Origin: Flavobacterium sp. CG_23.5
GTDB lineage: Bacteria; Bacteroidota; Bacteroidia; Flavobacteriales; Flavobacteriaceae
DNA length: 64,000 bases
NCBI RefSeq assembly: GCF_017875765.1
Contig: NZ_JAGGNA010000001.1
Span: 1,077,001-1,141,000 of the forward strand
Reading direction: 5' to 3'
Shown: positions 55,500 to 63,585 of the stretch, in pieces
Numbering within the stretch: position 1 is the stretch's first letter
Layout of the letters: each line of letters begins with the position of its first letter
Translations under genes and position numbers: made by a program
Notes under the pieces: generated by a model
The model's input: only the letters and a program-made list of their open reading frames with translations
The model's database searches: none
Told to the model about the DNA's origin: nothing

Positions 55500-55918
55500 T
55501 GGCTACTAATAGAACTTTTACAATGATTAAGCCTGATGGCGTTGAAAACGGACACATCGGAAATATATTAGCAATGATCACAACTGCTGGTTTCAAAATC
55601 GTTTCTTTGAAATTAACTCAATTAACTGTTGCTGATGCACAAGCATTTTATGCTGTTCACGCTGCAAGACCATTCTACGGTGAATTAGTTGAATTCATGA
55701 CTCGTGGTCCTATTGTTGCTGCTATTTTAGAAAAAGACAACGCTGTTGAAGATTTCAGAACATTAATTGGTGCTACAAACCCAGCTGAAGCTGCTGAAGG
55801 AACTATCCGTAAAGCATACGCAACTTCTATTGGAGAAAATGCAGTTCACGGTTCTGATAGCGATGAAAATGCAGCTATCGAAGGTGCTTTCCATTTTGCT
55901 GGAAGAGAGCAGTTCTAG
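55500..55918 (+). CDS. ndk: Nucleoside-diphosphate kinase
   Basis: Transfers the gamma phosphate of ATP to nucleoside diphosphates through a phosphohistidine. 139 residues. The active-site His117 is in [12 protein letters not shown], and the N-terminal [17 protein letters not shown] and the [31 protein letters not shown] region are canonical. The start codon ATG is at 55500, preceded by an A-rich leader. The gene has its own promoter box and a bidirectional terminator. Confidence 0.97.
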
Positions 55919-55972
55919 ATTTTAGAATGTTGATTAACGATTTTTGATTGCAGATTTAAAAATCATCACATA

Positions 55973-56008
55973 AAAAATTCCCGTTTCCAAAAGAAACGGG
56001 AATTTTTT
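55973..56008. terminator. Terminator after ndk (bidirectional)
   Basis: Long stem AAAATTCCCGTTTC / GAAACGGGAATTTT, 5-nt loop, with A on the left and T on the right. It can serve ndk and, from the other side, the DUF721 gene. Confidence 0.88.
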
Positions 56009-56059
56009 ATATCTACTAAAATCTGAAATGAAAAATCTGCATTCTTAAATCAAAAATCT

Positions 56060-56356
56060 TTATCTCAAAACTACGTCCTTAACCACGTCACGACGCAATT
56101 CTTCGTTGATCATCGCGACAATTTTGGATCTTCCATGACTTAATTCTTCTCTCAAAACCGAAGAAGTCAACTCTACATATAAAGTCGAACCTTTCAAAAC
56201 TACATTTCTGGTATAACTATTAACACCGTTCCCCATCAGGTTTTTCCAAGCATCCTTTACGTCAATCTGGTCCATTCCTGGCTGCAGTTTGTTTACTTGG
56301 ATGATTTGTTTCAAAACATCCCCTATCGTACTTTGATTATTTAGTCTTTTTGCCAT
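56060..56356 (-). CDS. DUF721 protein (DciA-like)
   Basis: A small basic protein of 98 residues: NQSTIGDVLKQIIQVNKLQPGMDQIDVKDAWKNLMG, then SSVLREELSHGRSKIVAMINEELR. This is the DUF721 family, whose proteobacterial members (DciA) load the replicative helicase. The role in Bacteroidetes is inferred. It overlaps the upstream lipoprotein gene by 20 bases, so the two are translationally linked. Confidence 0.88.
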   Translation of the reverse strand: MAKRLNNQSTIGDVLKQIIQVNKLQPGMDQIDVKDAWKNLMGNGVNSYTRNVVLKGSTLYVELTSSVLREELSHGRSKIVAMINEELRRDVVKDVVLR

Positions 56357-56780
56357 CGCCCAGAAGATTTATTGGTCCAGTTTTCTTATAATGATATTCC
56401 TTTTTCTCCGCGTTTTTCAGCACCATTTCTTCATCCGAAAGTGAGACTAATTCCTCGCTCCACTTTGTAAACGGAGTCGAATAATCCAGAAAAACTTGAT
56501 CCGCTGCAAAACGTACCGTTACATTTTCATAGGTGTTATTTACCAAGAAAGTACCATCTAATTGCGGCATAACTTTCTTCCGCATTCCGCTGTTGTTCTT
56601 GCCTATTTGGAAAAAATCATAACTTTCATTCATCCCATAATCCTTATCTTTCCCTTGGTCAAAAACTACTTTTTCGATTTCCCAATACCCATTAATTTTA
56701 GAAACATCAGCGGGTTTTATCTTTTGCTGACAAGCAACAAATAACAGTGAAATAAATAAAATTCTAAAGGTATTTTTCAT
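56337..56780 (-). CDS. Small lipoprotein (lipocalin-like)
   Basis: A lipoprotein of 147 residues from the Met at 56780 (MKNTFRILFISLLFVAC, lipidated Cys17). The body, starting INGYWEIEKVVFDQGKDKDYGMNESYDFF, is a small beta-rich domain recalling the lipocalin-like lipoproteins of Bacteroidetes. A longer frame from 56837 adds 19 residues, but those codons are the conserved 3' part of a dispersed structured element (56790-56902), not real protein, so I reject the longer start. It overlaps DUF721. Function is unknown. Confidence 0.82.
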   Translation of the reverse strand: MKNTFRILFISLLFVACQQKIKPADVSKINGYWEIEKVVFDQGKDKDYGMNESYDFFQIGKNNSGMRKKVMPQLDGTFLVNNTYENVTVRFAADQVFLDYSTPFTKWSEELVSLSDEEMVLKNAEKKEYHYKKTGPINLLGDGKKTK

Positions 56781-56789
56781 ATAATTATT

Positions 56790-56902
56790 ATTTTTAGGAG
56801 CAATTTCCTGCTGTCCACTATATCTTTTTCTTGTCATTCTTCCTTCGTCAGAATCTCAAGAAAAAGGATGCCTCCCGACACTTCGGGATCATCAGGGCTA
56901 GG
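56790..56902 (-). repeat. Dispersed structured intergenic element, copy 2 (type A)
   Basis: On the minus strand: AGCCCTGATGATCCCGA, a small CCCGA/TCGGG hairpin, GGCATCC, a long hairpin (CTTTTTCTTG at 56824-56833 with CAAGAAAAAG at 56857-56866, plus ATTCT/AGAAT inside), then GATATAGTGGACAGCAGGA and GCTCCTAAAAA. The block order is the same as in copy 1 at 11871. It ends about ten bases before the ATG of the lipoprotein gene, so it lies in that gene's 5' leader. Confidence 0.68.
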
Positions 56903-57043
56903 AAATTCGAAACAAAATAAAGTTTTCGTTTCGAAGACAAAGTTAAACTTATTAAACTCAAAGAAAACAAAAAAAGTAAAAACGAATTAAACTATTTTAT
57001 ATATTTTTGGTCTTAAACTAATTAGAAATAAATCAGTCGTAAG

Positions 57044-58120
57044 ATGCCAAAAATAATCTATAGTTTTCTAATCCTATTCCTATGTATCAGCTGCAATTCT
57101 GAAACATCGGACTCCAAGCCAACTCCTGTACTAACAGAAACAATTTATTTTCCACCAGTAACAGGTACTAGTTGGGAAACAAAATCCATAGCTAGTTTGG
57201 GATGGAAACAAGCTGCCGTTCAACCGCTTTTAGACTATTTAGAACTAAAACATTCAAAGGGTTTCATTATTCTTGTCAACGGAAGAATTGTATTGGAAAA
57301 TTATTTCAATGGCCATTCAGCATCGACTAATTGGTATTGGGCAAGTGCCGGAAAAACATTGACTTCAACAGTTACAGGAATTGCGCAACAAGAAAATCTT
57401 ATAAATATCAACAATAAAGTTTCTCAATATATTGGAACGGGTTGGACAAGTGAGACTTTAGCACAAGAAAACTTAATTACATGCAAAAACTTACTCACCA
57501 TGACTTCCGGTATCGAAGATATTGCCAATGGCGATGCTATTTCTCCTGCAAGTCTTCAATACAAAGCCGATGCAGGAACGCGTTGGGCGTATCATAACGT
57601 ATATGTAAAATTGCAAGACGTGATTGCACAAGCTTCGGGACAAACCTGGACAAATTATTTCAATGCCAAATTAAGAGACAAAATAGGAATGGATGGCGCT
57701 TGGTTTCAATCAGGAAATAATTCTGTTTATGGAAGTACAACACGCAGTATGGCTCGTTTTGGATTGTTAATGTGCAATAAGGGAAAATGGAAAAATGATG
57801 TTATTTTAAACGAAACCTATTTTAACGAAGCAACAACCACTTCTCAAAACATAAACCTTGGGTACGGCTATTTATGGTGGCTAAACGGAAAAAGCACTTA
57901 TCATTTACCGCAATCACAAGCAACGTTTCCCGGAAGTATCATTCCAACTGCTCCAAGCGATATGTTTATGGCTTTGGGTAAAAATGACCAAAAAATATAT
58001 GTCGTTCCCAGCAAAAATATGGTAGTGATTAGAATGGGCGATGCGGCCGATAATGTAAATCTTGCTTTATCAGATTTTGATTCTGTTTTATGGCAAAAAA
58101 TAAATGCTTTGTATCAATAA
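57044..58120 (+). CDS. Serine hydrolase, class C beta-lactamase-like lipoprotein
   Basis: A penicillin-binding-protein/esterase-like hydrolase of 358 residues. The lipobox LFLCISC gives Cys17. The catalytic SxxK is Ser101-Lys104 (WASAGKTLTST), the second motif is YHN (RWAYHNVYVKL), and a loose third motif occurs near PGSIIPTAPSDMFMALG. The family includes esterases, D-aminopeptidases and amide hydrolases rather than true resistance enzymes. It is a single gene, divergent from the lipoprotein/DUF721 pair. Substrate is unknown. Confidence 0.9.
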   Translation: MPKIIYSFLILFLCISCNSETSDSKPTPVLTETIYFPPVTGTSWETKSIASLGWKQAAVQPLLDYLELKHSKGFIILVNGRIVLENYFNGHSASTNWYWASAGKTLTSTVTGIAQQENLININNKVSQYIGTGWTSETLAQENLITCKNLLTMTSGIEDIANGDAISPASLQYKADAGTRWAYHNVYVKLQDVIAQASGQTWTNYFNAKLRDKIGMDGAWFQSGNNSVYGSTTRSMARFGLLMCNKGKWKNDVILNETYFNEATTTSQNINLGYGYLWWLNGKSTYHLPQSQATFPGSIIPTAPSDMFMALGKNDQKIYVVPSKNMVVIRMGDAADNVNLALSDFDSVLWQKINALYQ

Positions 58121-58124
58121 TAAA

Positions 58125-58301
58125 CTACCTATTTTTTATTCTTTTTATCATTCCAACAACAAAGAATATTAAACCAAATACTAACAAAAAGTAATAGAGT
58201 TCGCGGTTTTTATCTCTAACAAGATTAGCCAAAACAAAAGAAATGATGCTGACTAAATAAAGATACATCGTTGGTATATTTTTAAAAGAAGAAAAATTCA
58301 T
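58125..58301 (-). CDS. Small two-TM membrane protein downstream of ftsY
   Basis: A 58-residue frame: MNFSSFKNIPTMYLYLVSII at the start, then a charged loop RDKNREL and a second hydrophobic segment (YYFLLVFGLIFFVVGMI), ending KRIKNR. Two predicted membrane helices (about residues 11-28 and 36-52) with a positive C-terminus. It starts ten bases after the ftsY stop in the same direction, which supports it as the last gene of the ribosomal protein/ftsY run. The plus-strand serine hydrolase ends five bases beyond its stop codon. Function is unknown. Confidence 0.72.
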   Translation of the reverse strand: MNFSSFKNIPTMYLYLVSIISFVLANLVRDKNRELYYFLLVFGLIFFVVGMIKRIKNR

Positions 58302-58310
58302 TGTATTATA

Positions 58311-59264
58311 TTATTTAAAAAAACTATCTACAAATTCGTATTTATTAAAAACCTGCAAATCTTCAATTCCTTCTCCTACGCCAATGTATTTCACAGGAAT
58401 CTGAAATTGATCCGAAATACCAATTACTACTCCACCTTTGGCAGTTCCATCTAGTTTAGTAACCGCAAGAGAAGTCACTTCGGTAGCGGCAGTAAATTGC
58501 TTGGCTTGCTCGAAAGCGTTTTGACCTGTAGAACCATCCAAAACTAATAAAACATCGTGTGGTGCATCACCTACCACTTTTTGCATTACTCGTTTAACTT
58601 TGGTTAATTCGTTCATCAAATTGACTTTATTATGCAGACGACCGGCAGTATCTATAATTACGATATCGGCATCTTGAGCAACCGCTGATTGCAAAGTATC
58701 AAAAGCGACTGATGCAGGATCACTTCCCATATTTTGTCTTACAATAGGAACACCTACTCTATCGGCCCAAATTTGTAATTGATCAATCGCTGCGGCACGA
58801 AAAGTATCTGCAGCACCCAAAACTACTTTGTAACCCGCTTTTTTAAATTGAAATGCCAACTTTCCGATAGTCGTTGTTTTACCAACTCCGTTTACACCGA
58901 CTACCATTAAAACATAAGGTTTCGTTTGAATTGGAATTACAAATTCAGTTGCTTCACCCGAGTTGGTTTCAGATAATAAACTCGCAATTTCTTCTCTAAG
59001 GATTTGATTAAGTTCATCTATCCCTAGATATTTGTCTGCAGCTACACGACTTTCTATTCGAGTAATTATTTTTAATGTGGTGTTTACTCCAACATCCGAA
59101 GCCACAAGAATTTCTTCCAGATTATCTAAAACGTCATCATCAACTTTAGTCTTTCCAGCAACCGCTTTAGTCAATTTTGAAAAGAACGTAGTTTTTGATT
59201 TTTCCAGACCTTTGTCTAATGATTCTTTTTTCTCTGGGGAAAATATTCTTTTAAAAAAACTCAT
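58311..59264 (-). CDS. ftsY: Signal recognition particle receptor FtsY
   Basis: GTPase that receives SRP-bound ribosomes at the membrane. The 317 residues form the compact NG core without a long acidic A domain, as usual in Bacteroidetes. The N domain is at about 20-100; G1 is GVNGVGKTTTIGKLA, then DTFRAAAIDQLQIW, G3 DTAGRLHNK and G4 TKLDGTAKGG. It lies downstream of rpmB, rpmG and the DUF4295 gene in the same direction, an arrangement I know from many flavobacteria. Confidence 0.96.
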   Translation of the reverse strand: MSFFKRIFSPEKKESLDKGLEKSKTTFFSKLTKAVAGKTKVDDDVLDNLEEILVASDVGVNTTLKIITRIESRVAADKYLGIDELNQILREEIASLLSETNSGEATEFVIPIQTKPYVLMVVGVNGVGKTTTIGKLAFQFKKAGYKVVLGAADTFRAAAIDQLQIWADRVGVPIVRQNMGSDPASVAFDTLQSAVAQDADIVIIDTAGRLHNKVNLMNELTKVKRVMQKVVGDAPHDVLLVLDGSTGQNAFEQAKQFTAATEVTSLAVTKLDGTAKGGVVIGISDQFQIPVKYIGVGEGIEDLQVFNKYEFVDSFFK

Positions 59265-59340
59265 TGTATAAATAGTATTAAAAATGAAGTATTTAGACTT
59301 AAATAGCCAATACGATTTTCTAACGGTAAATATAGAAAAT

Positions 59341-59372
59341 AAAAAAGCTACTTCCGAATGAAAGTAGCTTTT
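59341..59372 (-). terminator. Terminator after the DUF4295 gene
   Basis: Stem AAAAGCTACTT / AAGTAGCTTTT with an 8-nt loop, followed by T on the minus strand. It probably separates the ribosomal-protein unit from ftsY, fully or in part. Confidence 0.82.
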
Positions 59373-59392
59373 CTATATACTGCTATTGTAAA

Positions 59393-59545
59393 TTACTTCT
59401 TTTTCAAGAACTCATCTACTGCTTCCGGAGTCATAATAGATTCTACGAATGTATATGCTCCTGTTACTGGAGATTTCACCATTTTGATGGCTTTTGATAA
59501 TCTCTTAGAAGATGTCTGTAACGTTGCTACTGTTTTCTTTGCCAT
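59393..59545 (-). CDS. DUF4295 small protein
   Basis: A 50-residue basic protein starting MAKKTVATLQTSSKRLSKA and ending EAVDEFLKKK. This is the DUF4295 family, short conserved Bacteroidetes proteins encoded right after rpmG. The position with two ribosomal proteins suggests ribosome association, which is inference. It lies 88 bases after rpmG and before ftsY. Confidence 0.9.
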   Translation of the reverse strand: MAKKTVATLQTSSKRLSKAIKMVKSPVTGAYTFVESIMTPEAVDEFLKKK

Positions 59546-59633
59546 GACTAATTATTTTTTTATTTGAAATTTCTAAAAGTAAAAATCTCTAATTAATGTA
59601 TTATTTCAAATTTTTAAAAGTAAAAACCTCTAA

Positions 59634-59816
59634 TTATTTAATTTCTTTGTGAACAGTTACACGTTTCAAGATTGGATTAAATTTCTTAATCTCTAATCTG
59701 TCTGGAGTATTTTTTTTGTTCTTTGTTGTGATGTATCTTGAAGTCCCTGCAACACCTGATGTCTTGTGTTCAGTACATTCTAAAATTACCTGGATTCTAT
59801 TACCTTTCTTTGCCAT
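59634..59816 (-). CDS. rpmG: 50S ribosomal protein L33
   Basis: A 60-residue large-subunit protein: [16 protein letters not shown] at the N-terminus, [24 protein letters not shown] in the middle, ending RVTVHKEIK. The CxxC zinc motifs of some L33 forms are missing, so this is the zinc-free (C-minus) type. It starts 27 bases after rpmB in the same direction. Confidence 0.96.
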   Translation of the reverse strand: MAKKGNRIQVILECTEHKTSGVAGTSRYITTKNKKNTPDRLEIKKFNPILKRVTVHKEIK

Positions 59817-59843
59817 CTTGCTATTTTTTTATTTTGGAAGGGA

Positions 59844-60080
59844 TTATTTGATAAATCCTTCTGACTGAGCTTTTTTCAAAACCGCAGCAATTCCATTTTT
59901 ATTAATTGTTTTTATCGTAGATGCAGCTACTCTTAGAGTAATCCATCTATCTTCTTCTGGAAGATAAAAACGCTTTTTAACTAAGTTTACAGAAAATTTT
60001 CTCTTAGTTTTGTTCATAGCGTGAGAAACGTTATTTCCTACCATCGCTCTTTTACCTGTAAGGTCACAAACTCTTGACAT
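59844..60080 (-). CDS. rpmB: 50S ribosomal protein L28
   Basis: A 78-residue large-subunit protein starting [29 protein letters not shown], then [23 protein letters not shown]. First gene of the rpmB-rpmG-DUF4295 set. The upstream stretch carries CTTTGCACCC on the minus strand, also found in front of typA (TACCTTTGCACCC), so it may be a shared strong-promoter context. Confidence 0.96.
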   Translation of the reverse strand: MSRVCDLTGKRAMVGNNVSHAMNKTKRKFSVNLVKKRFYLPEEDRWITLRVAASTIKTINKNGIAAVLKKAQSEGFIK

Positions 60081-60151
60081 TATACTATCTTTTATCGTTA
60101 TTCAAATCGAGGGTGCAAAGAAAAGAAAAATAAACCTATAATGCAAAATAT

Positions 60152-61405
60152 TTAATGCACATTTTTCAAAATTTCTTTCTGTAATATTTCTAAACTCTTG
60201 ATTACAGTTCTATCTATCACTTTTTCACGTGGTTGCCCAAAATTAAATTCTTCAACAATTATATCATTTGGCGTAGCCAATGCAATAAAAACGGTCCCAA
60301 GTTCCCTATTTGAGTCTCCTTTTGACGGACCAGCGTTTCCAGTTGTCGCAATTGCGTAATCTGTTTTCATCATTTTTTTTATGCTCAATGCCATCGCCGA
60401 AACCACCTCTCGGCTCACCACAGAATGTTCTTTTATGAGACTTTCCGGTATACCTAGTACATTGATTTTAGTTTCTGTCGCATAGGAAACGACGCTCCCT
60501 TTAAAATACTGAGAGGACCCAGCAACAGAAGTTAATACTTGAGCAATCTTTCCTCCGGTACAACTTTCGGCCGTTGAAATGGTTTTATTTTGTTTTGCCA
60601 GAATTCTACCTACAACAACTTCAATCGTTTCGTCTTCATCAAAACCCACGATAATATCGTGAATGATGGCATCCAAAGTTTTTACATTTTCATCAATAGC
60701 CGCTTCTAACTTTTCTTTGTCAGTACCACGGGCAGAAAGTCTCAAACGAACCCTTCCCGGAGCAGGCAAATAAGCCAATTTTATAAATTCAGGAAGGTTA
60801 TTTTCCCAATCTTCAATTCGCTCTGCAACAAGGCTTTCACCTTGGCCGTAGGTAAGAATTGTTTTATGGATAATATAAGGACGCTTGTACTCTCGAACTA
60901 CTTTCGGGATGATTTCATTTTCTACTAAATACTTCATTTCATAAGGTACTCCTGGAAGTGAAATGAAAACGGTGTTTTCTTTTTTCATCCACATACCGGG
61001 CGCTGTGCCCACTTGATTATGAAGCACCGTGCATTTAGATGGCACAAGAGCTTGGTCTTTATTAACTTGCGAAGCTTTTCTATTCATCACGCGCTCAATT
61101 AACTCAATCACGTGGCTTTCGACTTCTTTATTAACTATTAATTCATCTTCGAAATAGTCGCAGAATGTTTTTTTGGTAATATCATCTTTTGTTGGCCCAA
61201 GACCGCCAGTAATAATCACCAAATCTACCGTATTTTGAAGCTTCGCAAAAGTATCAAGAATGTCTTGTTTATTATCACTTATCGAAATCATTTCGTGAAT
61301 CTCCACTCCTATTCGATCTAATGATTTTGCAATAAAACCCGAATTAGTATCGACAATTTGTCCTATTAAAATTTCGTCACCTATAGTAATTATGGTTGCT
61401 TTCAT
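60152..61405 (-). CDS. cinA: CinA family nicotinamide-nucleotide amidohydrolase
   Basis: Bifunctional-type CinA of 417 residues. The N-terminal MoaB/MogA-like domain (residues 1-170) shows [24 protein letters not shown] and [11 protein letters not shown] middle KH-like domain follows. The C-terminal PncC domain (about 255-410) has [33 protein letters not shown] and ATTGNAGP, the amidase region that removes the amide of nicotinamide mononucleotide for NAD salvage. The start [16 protein letters not shown] matches the family. Confidence 0.95.
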   Translation of the reverse strand: MKATIITIGDEILIGQIVDTNSGFIAKSLDRIGVEIHEMISISDNKQDILDTFAKLQNTVDLVIITGGLGPTKDDITKKTFCDYFEDELIVNKEVESHVIELIERVMNRKASQVNKDQALVPSKCTVLHNQVGTAPGMWMKKENTVFISLPGVPYEMKYLVENEIIPKVVREYKRPYIIHKTILTYGQGESLVAERIEDWENNLPEFIKLAYLPAPGRVRLRLSARGTDKEKLEAAIDENVKTLDAIIHDIIVGFDEDETIEVVVGRILAKQNKTISTAESCTGGKIAQVLTSVAGSSQYFKGSVVSYATETKINVLGIPESLIKEHSVVSREVVSAMALSIKKMMKTDYAIATTGNAGPSKGDSNRELGTVFIALATPNDIIVEEFNFGQPREKVIDRTVIKSLEILQKEILKNVH

Positions 61406-61480
61406 TTTTTGAAGTTGAAGGAGTTTTTTTTTGAGAGTTTAATTTTAAAAAGGAACATCTAAATTAGCACATTCCGCTTT

Positions 61481-61585
61481 TGCGTGAGGGATAAAAGTGA
61501 AAATCCTCTCTCGTCTCGTTTTAAGAACGAGACGAGAGAGATTGTAACGGATAGCCCGACCCGACCTTTTGGGAGGGTCACGCCC
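61481..61585 (+). repeat. Dispersed structured intergenic element, copy 3 (variant, type B)
   Basis: Plus-strand reading: GCGTGAGGGATAAAAGTG, then AATCC, a perfect 15-bp hairpin (61506-61520 with 61526-61540, loop TTAAG), GATTGTAACGGATAGCCCGACCC, and the closing GGGAGGGTCACGCCC. The core around the hairpin (GATAAAAG-G, ATCC, hairpin, GAT, CGG-TAGC) matches copy 1, but the outer flanks differ. It lies between cinA and the Hpt gene, starting six bases after the Hpt stop codon. Confidence 0.65.
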
Positions 61586-61590
61586 AAATT

Positions 61591-61935
61591 TTACAAATCG
61601 AAGTCTTTCTTGATTTCTTTGATAGCATCGTTAATCTGAGTCTTGACGCTTTTAAAAGTCTCTTTTATTTCTTTCTTTTTGCCTTCCGCTTTTGTCCAAG
61701 CTTCAATTTGCAGAATTTCTTCAAAAGCGACATTCAAACCTAGCAAATCGAGCGTAGGTTTGATTTTGTGAGCATAAGCATAAGCATGTTTATGATCTTT
61801 CTTTTTTATTCCTTCTTTGATTTGCATTAAATCTTCTGGAACTTCGGTTACAAACAAAGTCAGAATTTCATTTACAAATTCTGGATCGTTATCTGAAAGT
61901 GCGTACACTTTGGAAAGGTTATATTTTAAAGCCAT
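61591..61935 (-). CDS. Hpt-domain phosphotransfer protein
   Basis: A stand-alone histidine phosphotransfer domain of 114 residues. The phospho-acceptor is His56 in AYAYAHKIKPTLDLLG; the normal context is AHxLKG, and the Lys-Ile-Lys-Pro run is a flavobacterial-type variant. It is helical throughout and has no catalytic domain. It overlaps the FAH-family gene by one base. It could serve the hybrid kinase at 20800, which has a receiver but no Hpt; that link is only inference. Confidence 0.88.
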   Translation of the reverse strand: MALKYNLSKVYALSDNDPEFVNEILTLFVTEVPEDLMQIKEGIKKKDHKHAYAYAHKIKPTLDLLGLNVAFEEILQIEAWTKAEGKKKEIKETFKSVKTQINDAIKEIKKDFDL

Positions 61936-62546
61936 TATTTTACTTGTATTCTAAAGAGTTGTTGTCCTTCTAAAAATCCTTCTAAAACATCGTCCGGTTT
62001 TACCGCAGCAACTCCTTCTGGAGTTCCTGTGAAAATAATATCGCCAATTTTCAATGTAAAAAACTGAGAAACATAAGAAATCAGTTCGTCAATTTTCCAT
62101 AACATAAAGCTGGAATTACTTTTTTGTACCGTTTCATTATTGTTCGTTAATTCAAATGTAAGATTTTCTAACGAATTAAATTTATTTTTCGGTAAAAATT
62201 CTCCTATAACTGCCGAACCGTCAAATGCCTTAGATTTTTCCCATGGCAACCCTTTTGCTTTTAATTTATCTTGCAAATCGCGAGCGGTAAAATCGATTCC
62301 TACACTAATCTCGTCATAATATTTATGAGCAAACTTAGGTTCTATATATTTTCCAACTTTACTGATTTTTACAATAATTTCGATTTCGTGATGAACATCT
62401 TCCGAAAATTCCGGAATTACGAACGGATGCTGCTTCAATAAAACGGCCGAATCCGGTTTCATAAAAACCACAGGTTCCGTTGGTCTTTCGTTCTGTAATT
62501 CTTCTATATGGTTGGTATAATTTCTACCGATGCAGATTATTTTCAT
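61935..62546 (-). CDS. Fumarylacetoacetate hydrolase family enzyme
   Basis: A FAH-fold metal-dependent enzyme of 203 residues. The fold is shown by KIICIGRNYTNHIEEL, FMKPDSAV, HHEIEIIVKI (metal-binding Glu pair), GIDFTARDLQ, KGLPWEKSKAFDGSAVIGEF and IGDIIFTGTPEGVAAV. The family includes acylpyruvate and oxaloacetate hydrolases/decarboxylases; the exact substrate cannot be told. Upstream of, and overlapping by one base, the Hpt gene. Confidence 0.92.
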   Translation of the reverse strand: MKIICIGRNYTNHIEELQNERPTEPVVFMKPDSAVLLKQHPFVIPEFSEDVHHEIEIIVKISKVGKYIEPKFAHKYYDEISVGIDFTARDLQDKLKAKGLPWEKSKAFDGSAVIGEFLPKNKFNSLENLTFELTNNNETVQKSNSSFMLWKIDELISYVSQFFTLKIGDIIFTGTPEGVAAVKPDDVLEGFLEGQQLFRIQVK

Positions 62547-62641
62547 TTGTTTTGAGTTGCTAAGTTACTAAGCTATAAGGTTGCTAAGAAAATAAGTAGC
62601 GAAAAAAACTTAGAGCCTCAGAAAATTATATACTTAGAACC

Positions 62642-63412
62642 TTATTTCGTATTCAATTTTCTAAGCTTAATTGCCGTTAAAACTTTCTTGGTATACAAAG
62701 GAAAATCGGCATTTTGAATCCAACTAAAATAACCTGGCTCTGTTTCTAAGACCTTATCAACTTTCACTCCTTTGTGTTTTCCAAATGCGAAAATCTCTTC
62801 GTTATCTTTATCAAAAGCGATCATCCCTGCAAAATCAGCAATCTTTTTTCTGGTTGAAAATTCCGAAAGCAATTTCATGTCATTTTCCAATTCCGGATAA
62901 CGATCTAATTGTGCTTTTAGGATTTCATAAGTTGCCATAGTATCCGCTTCTGCCGAATGTGCATTTTCCAATCCTTTATCACAATAGAATTTTAAAGCTG
63001 CTGACAAGGTGCGTTCTTCCATTTTATGAAAGATAGTTTGAACATCTACCGAAACTTTTCCTTTCATGTCAAAATCTACTCCAGCACGCAATAATTCCTC
63101 CGCCAACAACGGAATATCAAAACGATCCGAGTTAAATCCAGCCAAATCACTGTCTTTAATCATGGCATGAACCTGCGAAGCTAATTCAATAAATGTTGGC
63201 TCATTGGCTACTTTTTCATCTGTAATTCCATGAACCGCGGTTGTTTGTGCAGGAATAGGAATGGTTGGATTCACTAACCATGTTTTGCTTTCTTTGTTTC
63301 CGTTAGGGAAAACTTTGAATATTGAAATTTCCACAATTCTATCTTTTCCGATATCAATTCCTGTAGTTTCCAGGTCGAAAAAACAAATTGGTTTACTAAG
63401 TTTGAGTTCCAT
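62642..63412 (-). CDS. DEDDh 3'-5' exonuclease (ExoX/DnaQ-like)
   Basis: A DNA polymerase III epsilon-type exonuclease of 256 residues. Motif ExoI is FFDLETTGIDIGKDRIVEIS (Asp13, Glu15); ExoII is FNSDRFDIPLLAEEL; ExoIIIe is HSAEADTMATYEI. A C-terminal extension (about 205-250, FAFGKHKGVKVDKVLETEPGYFSWI) resembles the ExoX C-terminal module. Likely roles are proofreading-like trimming or repair. Confidence 0.93.
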   Translation of the reverse strand: MELKLSKPICFFDLETTGIDIGKDRIVEISIFKVFPNGNKESKTWLVNPTIPIPAQTTAVHGITDEKVANEPTFIELASQVHAMIKDSDLAGFNSDRFDIPLLAEELLRAGVDFDMKGKVSVDVQTIFHKMEERTLSAALKFYCDKGLENAHSAEADTMATYEILKAQLDRYPELENDMKLLSEFSTRKKIADFAGMIAFDKDNEEIFAFGKHKGVKVDKVLETEPGYFSWIQNADFPLYTKKVLTAIKLRKLNTK

Positions 63413-63480
63413 TTTATATTTTTATAATAGTACAAATGTAAATTTTAAACACGAAATTCACGAATTATGACAAATTAATT

Positions 63481-63510
63481 TCACTCAAAAAAATAAGGTT
63501 TTTTGAGTGA
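63481..63510. other. Perfect 12-bp hairpin
   Basis: TCACTCAAAAAA / TTTTTTGAGTGA with a 6-nt loop. It lies between the acyltransferase terminator and the exonuclease gene. It may be a back-up terminator or an operator; the sequence does not decide. Confidence 0.6.
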
Positions 63511-63530
63511 TAAAAAAGTTTTAAAAAACA

Positions 63531-63567
63531 AAACCCGACAGATTTTTTTTCAAAATTTGTCGGGTTT
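63531..63567 (-). terminator. Terminator of the acyltransferase gene
   Basis: Stem AAACCCGACA / TGTCGGGTTT with a 17-nt T/A-rich loop, followed by a T-rich tract on the minus strand. Confidence 0.75.
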
Positions 63568-63585
63568 GTACGTGATTATTTATTT

